DNA of 64,000 nucleotides from positions 1 to 64,000 of the forward strand of contig CAJNDS010000484.1 of the NCBI GenBank assembly GCA_905221605.1, given 5' to 3'. Source of the DNA: Symbiodinium natans (taxonomy: Eukaryota > Sar > Dinophyceae > Suessiales > Symbiodiniaceae). The notes beneath the pieces are model-generated. The model was not told the DNA's origin and searched no databases. It saw only the letters and a program-made list of their open reading frames with translations. The position numbers and the translations under genes are program-made. Positions 56,808 to 64,000 of the stretch are shown here, in pieces (position 1 is the first letter of the stretch; each line of letters begins with the position of its first letter).

Positions 56808-57824
56808 AACCTGTACACAGCACTTGTAAAGACGTAAATGAATGTTTGTTCGTAGCCTTTGCCTCTGTGGAGCAATTGAAAACCATGCGACCATCACGCG
56901 TGTTCAAAAGCCAGCTTGGCGAACACAGTTAATCAACGCAGTTGGATGGCGTTGCTTCTTCATCCTAGACCTGTTTGAAAACCAGCTACGATGAATTGGC
57001 AGCTCAACTTTCAAGACCAATGCTGGCCGCAACAGGAGCAGACCGTGCCAAGCTTTGGCCGAAAGTGTGAGGATGGCTTTGTGTGCGCTGTGTGCAAAGG
57101 TTTAATCTTGTCAGCGGTGTTCAGGATCAAAGCCAATTCAATCTGAAAAAACACAGGATTTGCGACACAGCTAATTTAACTCCCACATGATTCAATCTCT
57201 CTCACCCACGAAGCTCCAACTGCTTTCACTTGTCATGTTCGGGCACACGTCGAAGGCTCAGGCGGCCTCCGGCGGCGATCTTTGTCCCGTCCACTGGAAA
57301 TCAGGGCTCCGTCGCACCCCGAACTCAAACAAGCCTGACTTCTTGCTGTTGACTTGTGAACACGTCACACGCGCGTAGCAGTTCGTGCCCAATGGAAAAT
57401 TATTCGACGCCAAGCGAGTCCAGACCGCAACAACACCCAAGTCAAAGGAGGTGACAAGGCTCATAAGCGCTCAGAACAACAGAAAGTAAAATACTTATGC
57501 TCTCGAGTGCCTCCCAACGCTTCCAAAAGGCTCTCTGGCATGACTTGCGACCCATGACTGCCAGATGGCAGAGGCCTTGCAGGTCCTTTCTTTGGCAACA
57601 TGACACGCCTCGGATCTCAAACGTTTCGAAGTTTCAGCTGCAGCCCGTTGCTTCAGGCCTTCTCGACGTTTTGCTGCTAGAATTGCGGGCTGTTTTTCTT
57701 CCCCGATGTTTTTTCGCTTCAAATCACTTGAAAATGAGTTGGTGTGTCCGTTCCTGATTTCAACCCTATTTTCAAGCTTGTGTCAAGCTTTAGGAAAAGC
57801 CCAGCAAGGACCCGTGACTTTTGC
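56808..57824 (-). repeat. right inverted-repeat arm with intact target site
   Basis: Reverse complement of the left arm. At 56934-56951 it carries the uninterrupted insertion target of the DIRS-type element. It differs from the left arm by scattered substitutions and by an insert of about ten bases near 57680. Confidence 0.88.
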
Positions 57825-59510
57825 CACACAGAGGTGGAACAAGCGGCCAACTGAGGGTCTGCGATGGTTGCCTGCGTGTCAGGGTTCCGGCACACCAGCT
57901 CGCCGGCCCTCCTGGGAGTGCCACAAGGGGTGCGGGACACATCACGACTGGGATGCGGCGGCGGGCTGACCGCAGCAGCAACAGAGCCCCGGGCAGCCTT
58001 GGGCCCAGGCCTGGTCCATGGCGTGGTCCATCTCCCGCCACGAGGCGGTCCTGCCGCAGATTCGCCCGGGGCAGGAGATTGCTTTGGTGTCGGTGCAACC
58101 ACTTCTGAGACAACCCCCGCATCGAGGCTGGCACTACCCGCGGGCACAGGGCTGTTTCCCGGAGAGTCCACATCAATCGCAGTGTCAGAATCAAATTTGC
58201 CCGTTCGAACGGGCAGGAGGCGGGGGGCTTGCTGGATCCCGGCCTTATGCTCAAAAGCCGGGTCCGTGTGCCGAGCAGGTCCGCGTTTGGGCGGCATCCT
58301 AATTTGTATCCCCTAGCAAATAGGTGAGGTATTTGCCACCCCGTCCCTTCCCGCACCGGTTGAAAGGGGACACAGTACACTGCACTGGGCAAGGGCTCCA
58401 GGACGAAGCCACGCGCTTGCAGACTGGCGATCGTGCCAGAGTAGGAGTTGGACGTGTAGAGGGAGATTCCTGCTTCGGTCCGAAGCGTTCGGTAAAGGAC
58501 CTCGCGTGTCTCTCCCCAAGTGGCCTTCAGTGCCCACGCCTGGTCCAGGGGTGGCGTACCGAAGAGGTCCAGCCCAACCTTGCGCTTAACGAGCAACACA
58601 ATGCTTGCCACCTCGTTCCCTGAAGGCTTGCTTGTGCGTCCATGCTCCACAGGCTGGCTTGTGTGCGCAGGTACTCGGAGCAATCAAGGAGTCCCCCCGT
58701 GGCACAAGCCGCCATTTGGAAGCAAGCGCCTATTCCATCGGAGTAATGCAGCGCAACAGACCAGCGGCCCCAACCCCCTAGTGGAGGAGGTGCCCGGGCA
58801 AAGCCCGCCTTGCTGTTGAACAGGAAACCGGAGGTTCGACATGTGACAAAAACACAGACTGAAGAAGCGTTTCAGAGCCGCAATGTGTTTTACAAGGTTC
58901 TTTTTTGGCCTTCATGCTGACTCTCTCAACAGCTGTTGGGAATCAGCGGCGGCTGTTTTGCGGGGCAACAGACAGGCTTGCGTCAACTCCTCCTCATCGA
59001 CCTCCCACGCCAGAATGCCAGTCGGGATGGGTGCTCCTACATGCTGTGCCATTGAGGCTTTGGCTGAACGCCACATTAGCCGAATGGCCTCCTGAACTTG
59101 CCAATACACAGCACCTTCTTCTCGGAACTGCAGCTGCAGGGCCGAGGGCTCAGGCTCCTTGGAGTTGCCGCGGCAATACATTTGATAGCAGAAGCTGTTA
59201 AGGCGTTGCTTGGTTGGATGCTTGGATCGGTAAGCCCTTTAAGGGCTGCCCAATGGGCGGTTGTGGCCCATGTTTGTTCGGCGTTGAACTAAGTTCTAGC
59301 CAATGCTCATCCTCGAGAGCTGGCAATCAAAAAGGGAAACATCACTTCTCGGCGCAAGGTCAGGCTCACGCTGCACAGCCCTTCCGGCTCAGGCGTGCTC
59401 GCGGGTGCCCAACACTCAATCAAGGTGCATAGGCCCTCCAGGTCAGAGTGCTCGCAGGCCCGCAAATGCAGCAGTTGCCACAGGTCCTCAGGTCGTTGCG
59501 GCACATACCA
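57825..59510 (-). CDS. possible multi-exon host or element gene
   Basis: Minus-strand segments with coding character: about 59504-59320 (RPEDLWQLLHLRACEHSDLE), 59181-58920 (EGAVYWQVQEAIRLMWRSAK), 58640-58310 (KRKVGLDLFGTPPLDQAWAL, then AEAGISLY-like text) and 58297-57850 (basic MPPKRGPARHTDPAF, then Ser/Pro-rich). They are in different frames and would need splicing or contain indels. The last one runs into the right inverted-repeat arm. No family recognised, and I cannot join the segments, so this may be one gene, several or a decayed gene. Confidence 0.35.
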
Positions 59511-59624
59511 CCGTGGTATTTGTCAGCAGATGCCGCAGGTCCTTTTTTTTGGACCATTGCCGTTTTTACTACATCAGCAGCGCAGTAGGCCGTTCTTAGG
59601 ATCTCAATGCAAGAGGTGAAACGG

Positions 59625-59850
59625 AGCAGGTGCAAAAACCAAAGCAAACACAACCAAAAAAAAACACAAAACACAACCACCAACCAGCAGCCCGAAGAAC
59701 AGAGCACCAAAGTCTACGTGTCCCCGCGCTCAGCAATCAAAGTCGTCGCAGAAGTCCAGGTGTGATCGAGCAGCGCAGAGCATACGGGAAGGTCGCAAAA
59801 CGCGAGGGTATGCCAGATCATCAAAACCACCATCATGTAGCCACAGGTGC
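59625..59850 (+). repeat. dispersed repeat, copy 2
   Basis: Partner of 18318-18535, same orientation. Confidence 0.5.
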
Positions 59851-60263
59851 AAAGAAGATCAGCCGGCAAGCTGTAATTCGTAGAACGACAGCAGAATTAC
59901 GACCGACACAGTGAGGTACCAGGCGCACAGTGGCGAAAAGGAAGGTAAATGGCCCAATATCCCAGAGGCCCATGGTGGTCAGCCAGTGGAACTTGTTGGC
60001 AAGAACAATGCAAGGCAGCCCCTGGCGGAATGCTCGCACTTCTTAAGGTTAAAGTTGTAACAGAAACGCTTGGTGCTGGAGCGCATGCCAACGCAGCCAT
60101 TGCGGCACCCGCGCAAAATCTCCGGAAGCGGAGCTCGATCGCGACTTGCCTTTGCGGACTCAGGGCGGCCTTTTTGGAAGGGTCTTGGCCATTAGAGCCA
60201 GACACAGCAAAAGGACGTAGCAACTTAGTGTTGGCAATGCATCGCGGAAACTCTATCACATGG

Positions 60264-61037
60264 TCAGACCGGCGGCTGTAGTCTTGATGCCGGACCGGGA
60301 GTCTCCTCGCCAAGCAGCAAGAACAATTTCTTGTCTGTCTGTTCCAATTGCGCAAGGAAAACCTTGGCGTAGCCCGGCGGCGGCGCCTGAAGGCGCGCCT
60401 GGAAGAGCTTCTTGATCTCTCGTGGAGATCGTACCCACTCCCGTTTGGTCCAATGCAGGCCACTGCGCATGAGGCAGCAGCGGTTGCGGATCAGGAGCTC
60501 GCTGGAGGCATCGCAAGGAGCGACCTCTTGCTTGGTAAGACGTAGGGCGCCATGGGCGTCAAATGTGAGGCCGGTATCCTTTCGCGAATTGGATGTCAAC
60601 TCATGCTCACGACTTACGCAGACCGCCCACTCGAAGTGGGACATGCGGTCTTGGTCGTACATTTGCACGGCCCTGTCGACCAGGCTGTCGCCTGGCTCAA
60701 GAGCCTGCGGATCTGGAACTTTGTTGCTCCTTGAGGCGCTGTGCTCGGTCTGCAGCGGGGAGTTTGCGTGCCGAGGTCTCGTCGGTGGGCTCGACCTGGC
60801 TCTTGATGTCACTGGCCATGGCTATGGCCAAGTAGCTCTCAGCGAAGAGCCGGCGAGTGGGCACACCCCCCAAAAGTTTGGCGATGAGATCAGTGAGAGG
60901 TTTTTCACATAGTTGCAGGAGAAGGCGAACAGCGCCATCGTGTCGAGGCCTGCAGATTTGAACTTGTCATAATCATCGCTTACAAGGCCTGCCAATGCCC
61001 GGGCCTTGAACACTGCAGTGCTATCAGCTACCGCCAT
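60264..61037 (-). pseudogene. Gag-like gene related to the DIRS-element Gag, decayed
   Basis: Homologous, segment by segment, to the Gag at 49677-50965. From ATG 61037: STAVFKARALAGLVSDDYDK and SAGLDTMALFAFSCNY match the N-terminal module. In another frame ETSARKLPAADRAQRLKEQQ follows. In a third frame ALEPGDSLVDRAVQMYDQD, CVSREHEL and APPPGYAKVFLAQLEQTDKK follow. At least one switch, near 60730-60720, has no obvious intron, so indels are likely. No Cys/His finger is seen downstream. Either a relic of a second DIRS-type element or a domesticated fragment. Confidence 0.6.
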
Positions 61038-61199
61038 CCTGAGCAAAATTGCAACGAGCGCAGCACCACGACGAACATGACAGTCGTGTATGCGTGAACT
61101 CAGGCGAAAGCCATGCAGCACAGGACATGACCCAGGCTCACATGAGCCGCGGCACACATTTGCGCTAAGAACTGGAGGGCGTAGAGCACATGCCTCTAG

Positions 61200-61580
61200 C
61201 AGACTCTAGCACCAAGTCCACATTGGCACGGCCCACATTGGTTTGGGATGTAAAAGGGGGGGGTGCGGAAACAAGCGTTGCCACTGAACCATGCCCGGAC
61301 AGGCGTAAGTTAGGGACATACAACACGTGCGACGAAGACCGAGAGAAAAGCATTCCGCAATGATCCTGGGCATGGGGCCAAAACATCTAAGGGCATACAA
61401 CACATGCGATGAATGCCGAGTGCCCACATTTGGCACGGCCCACATTGGCATGAGAACAAGACTAACAAGACGCATTCATGTGCCGGCAAACATGACCAGG
61501 ACCACCTAAAAGGCATACAACACATGTGAATTCTGAGTGCCCACACTTGGCACGGCCCACATTTGGCGCAAAATGCATGG
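61200..61580. repeat. degenerate ~110-bp tandem repeat
   Basis: Blocks GGCATACAACACATG followed by GAGTGCCCACA and TTGGCACGGCCCACATTGGC recur at about 61210, 61310-61450 and 61510-61570 with variable spacers. Frames across it on both strands repeat the same peptides and are not genes. Confidence 0.7.
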
Positions 61581-61689
61581 GAGTATGTGACCAAGAGCGG
61601 TTCCCAGCTCGCCCATACACCTTTTGGTTCACCTCCTCGGCCGTCACTGCAAAACTGGCACATCGCGGCCTAAAGACTACTGAAAACGC

Positions 61690-62600
61690 ACGAATTTTAT
61701 TAATTAATAGGGTTTTTGGGCCCTTGTTCGTTCACTTGTTGCATTCGCACACGCGTGAATTTAGTGAACGAAGGCAGTGAGCACGAAGTGAGGAAAGTGT
61801 ACGTGAAGATAGAAAGGGAGCACGCAATAAGATCTTTGTACGCTTGCTTTCATTCTTTAGTTTTCATATTTATTTCGTCTCTAGGAAACATTACGTGAAG
61901 AGAATACAATTTTAATATTATGGCAAGTTTACGCGTGTAATATTATAATTGTATGAACGAAACACGCGCGAACGAAAACAGTGAGTGAAGAGATTACAAA
62001 AAGTACACGGGCGACACAATAATATTAATATTAGCCCGTGAGCTAGACCGGTTGTTACCAAGCCAATTAGTTCCTTGACAATAGACTTCCTGTCCAGTTA
62101 AGTGAATTGACTTCGTACTCACCTCTTTTAACCTGTCATGTAGTTCTTTCCATAAAGAGAGCGCAGTGAGCGTTACGTTAAAAATAGTGTTAAAGGCCCC
62201 ATTAATGCTTCCTTGTAATTCACTTATTCCCTTATGAATATAGTATTATTGTGTGGGGGCATGAATTCACTTATATTATGAGCCCCCACAGTTCATGGTT
62301 ACGTTCTTACTACCTTCACTCGCGGGCATATTTTATATGATAGTGCGTGCGCCCGCGGTAATAATAATATAATAGTGTTCTCTCGTTCACTGTTTTCGTT
62401 CACTAGTTTCGTTCACACATTATATTAATATTGGTAATGAAAGCACGCAATATTAATAGAATGTGAACGAAATGAAGACAGTGAACGAAACCGTGAACAC
62501 ATGGGCGAATCAAAGCCCGTGCAATATTAATATTAAATTCGTGCACAAGTTTACAATTTAATATTATTATTGGGGCTTTGGAGTCGCCCATACGTTCACA
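61690..62600. other. AT-rich island with GTGAACGAA repeats
   Basis: Markedly richer in A and T than the rest of the window. Contains repeated ATTAATATT and several GTGAACGAA/TTCGTTCAC units (around 61735, 61770, 61955, 62395, 62465), some in inverted pairs. No coding frame above 70 residues. Origin unknown; it could be organelle-derived, a matrix-attachment-like region or an AT-rich mobile fragment. Confidence 0.65.
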
Positions 62601-63034
62601 CGGTTAACCCTGGGATTCATGCCCCCTTAACCGCCTTAACCGCTAGAAAACCCTTGACAGACCAGTATTTTCCAGTCCAAGAATTACACCCTCGTGAACG
62701 TACCATCTTGACTTAGAAACCGTACCATCATGAGTCTTTCTACGTGACAGGAACTCTCTTGACCGCAAGCCTCATTCTCAGGGTGCTATCTCCATCTCCA
62801 AGACTCGCGTGTTAAAGGGAACATTAACCTCTGTCACTAATGCTTTCCAAGGGTTCACGCGTCACACATGACAGCCGACATCAGAATCACCCACGCGCAC
62901 CAATCATCCAAACCTTTGGGACACAATACTAATGGTGAATCATCTGTCAAGGAACGGCTGAGTCTTGAGACTTGTTCACGCATGATGCATTATGAGGAGC
63001 TTCTGGAACTGGGGAATTAGCCCTAATCCTGTAG
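62601..63034. other. no feature seen
   Basis: Composition returns to the window average. No frame or repeat stands out. Confidence 0.5.
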
Positions 63035-63538
63035 CACCTTTGGACCACATATCCAGATCTTGGAACCGCCATTAAAACTACTGAAACACCGGGGATTTGG
63101 TGCGACTACCGCTACGCCTACAAGCACGAGAAAGAGAAAGGACAAGGAAAGAACAAGAAGAAGAAAGGCCATGGAGGAGAAGAAGAAGGAAAGATAAGCT
63201 CAGGATCAGGAAGCCAGGAGCCACTCTCAAAGGAGAAAGCGGATCTGAAGGAAAGGCTGAGGAAGACTTTGGAAGCAGCAGCAGAGGAGAACGACAGGAG
63301 ACTTGAAGAGGAAAGAGCGCCAAGGAAGGAAGCAAAGGCAGCAGCAGCCAAGGCACAGGAAGAGAAGGAAGCGCGAGAGGCAGCAGCCAAGCAAGCAAAG
63401 GAAGCAGAGGAAGCAAAGGAAGCAAAGGCAGCAGCAGTCAAGGCAAAGGAAGAAGAGGAGAGACAGAGGAAGAACGCAGCAGCAGCAGAGAAGGAAGCAG
63501 CAGCCATCTTGCTTATGGAGGAAAGAGAAAAGGATTGA
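63035..63538 (+). CDS. Lys/Ala/Glu-rich helical protein, partial
   Basis: Open frame of 167 residues from just after a TAG at 63032-63034, without an early ATG, so it may be an internal or last exon. It begins with mixed sequence (PGIWCDYRYAYKHEKEKG), continues through a Lys-rich patch, and from about residue 75 is an uninterrupted charged helix (KEAKAAAAKAQEEKEAREAA) of the single-alpha-helix or coiled-coil type. It ends at TGA 63536-63538. The low-complexity helix gives no function. The parallel Arg-rich frame on the same strand is a shadow. Confidence 0.4.
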   Translation, partial: HLWTTYPDLGTAIKTTETPGIWCDYRYAYKHEKEKGQGKNKKKKGHGGEEEGKISSGSGSQEPLSKEKADLKERLRKTLEAAAEENDRRLEEERAPRKEAKAAAAKAQEEKEAREAAAKQAKEAEEAKEAKAAAVKAKEEEERQRKNAAAAEKEAAAILLMEEREKD

Positions 63539-64000
63539 AAGGCTTGAGAAGGCACTCAGCCAAAGAGGAAGCGATGCAGGATTGACACAGAAGAGGAAAG
63601 TCCAGGAAAGGAAAAGGCAAAGGAAGAGAAGAGCCCAAAGGAAAAGACAAAGAGCAGGAGACAGGAAGAGAAGAGCAGCAAGGACGAAGAAGAGCAGTGA
63701 GCTTGGCAGTGAGCAGAAAGGATGGTGTATCCGTCCTAGCTCAGGAAAGTTTTCTTTTGCAGTTTGTTTCAGGATGATGATTCAAGAGAGTAGGAACAGC
63801 GAGAGTTTGTTTTTGTACAGGATAGTAGACCTTTCGTTTGAAGGAAATGTTGCGAGCGAACTTGGAGAGATTCGCGAGTGGACTTGAAAGAGTCTGCGTT
63901 GAGGAAAGAGTTTTAGCACTTGTGTGTTTTGCCAGGAAAAGAGAGAGAGTCGAAACCAGCTTAGTCTGACGACTTTCACTGACTTCGAAGGCGGGGTGTT
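63539..64000. other. no supportable gene at window end
   Basis: Continues A/G-rich to about 63720, then mixed sequence without a convincing frame. It could be the 3' untranslated part of the preceding frame. Confidence 0.4.

Larger units (their letters stand above)
29326..57824. mobile_element. inverted-repeat element, host of nested insertions
   Basis: Outer layer of a three-layer nest. Left arm 29326-30194 continued by 55551-55686 is the reverse complement of right arm 57824-56808. Both are about 1 kb and clearly more than 85 percent identical by eye, with indels. The spacer is 55687-56807. Without the insertion in the left arm the element would be about 3.1 kb, long-TIR and apparently non-autonomous. 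The outer boundary is GCAAAAGTCA on both sides; no target duplication is visible there. A palindromic duplication of host DNA is an alternative reading. Confidence 0.7.

Noticed and set aside
55549-56943. Independent 1.4-kb MITE with 130-base terminal repeats
   Set aside because: The inverted similarity continues beyond 56943 to 57824 and pairs with 29326-30194, so this is only the inner part of a larger palindrome split by the DIRS insertion.
63078-63555. Minus-strand Leu/Phe/Ser-rich frames resembling membrane proteins
   Set aside because: They are the antisense of the Lys/Ala/Glu-rich plus-strand frame; hydrophobic content follows from complementing AAG/GAG/GCA codons.

Overview
The window reads as nuclear DNA of a dinoflagellate, possibly a Symbiodiniaceae member or relative. 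The evidence is: interspersed TTTAGGG-type telomere repeats, one of which exactly fills a GT-AG intron; matches to the 3' end of the dinoflagellate spliced leader inside an LTR; retroelement and transposase families with Gly-Lys-rich Gag linkers that I associate with dinoflagellate genomes; large amounts of low-complexity DNA; and no recognisable TATA or AATAAA signals. I see no rRNA, tRNA or CRISPR array. No ordinary housekeeping gene can be named. Almost every supportable gene belongs to a mobile element.

Layout. 1-13.2 kb: two long intronless minus-strand genes, a 1881-residue DDE-transposase-like protein (5428-11073) and a 746-residue cytosine-C5 methyltransferase-like protein (1399-3639). 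They are separated by satellite-like DNA and bracketed by two copies of a short hairpin repeat. 13.2-18.8 kb: tandem and hexamer repeats and a possible retroelement relic. 18786-28221: a young Ty1/copia retrotransposon with near-identical LTRs, Gag-protease, a middle reading frame, and integrase-RT-RNase H followed by an extra methyltransferase-like C-terminal domain. 29326-57824: a three-layer nest. The outer layer is an inverted-repeat element with arms of about 1 kb. Its left arm was hit by a tyrosine-recombinase retrotransposon (DIRS/Ngaro type, 30193-55550) with split direct repeats A1...B1-A2...B2. That element was in turn hit by a 14,174-bp DNA element (31473-45646) with C-rich terminal inverted repeats and a TGAGT target duplication. 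57.8-64 kb: a decayed Gag-like gene, repeats, an AT-rich island and a Lys/Ala/Glu-rich reading frame.

How the parts fit together. The 14-kb element carries at least four intron-rich minus-strand genes: two proteins of unknown function, a cytosine-C5 methyltransferase with motifs IV, VI, VIII, IX and X, and a protein with a transposase-like signature. The DIRS-type element encodes small coiled-coil proteins, an SR-rich protein with a possible ADP-ribosyltransferase-like fold, a tyrosine recombinase, a Gag with a Cys/His finger, and RT-RNase H preceded by a methyltransferase-like domain that lacks its catalytic Cys.

The recurring theme is that four unrelated mobile elements in 64 kb each carry a C5-methyltransferase-like module, in states from apparently complete to catalytically dead. 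The insertion history can be read at base level because the uninterrupted target of the DIRS-type element survives in the opposite inverted-repeat arm. All functional calls rest on motif reading by eye; no database search was possible.
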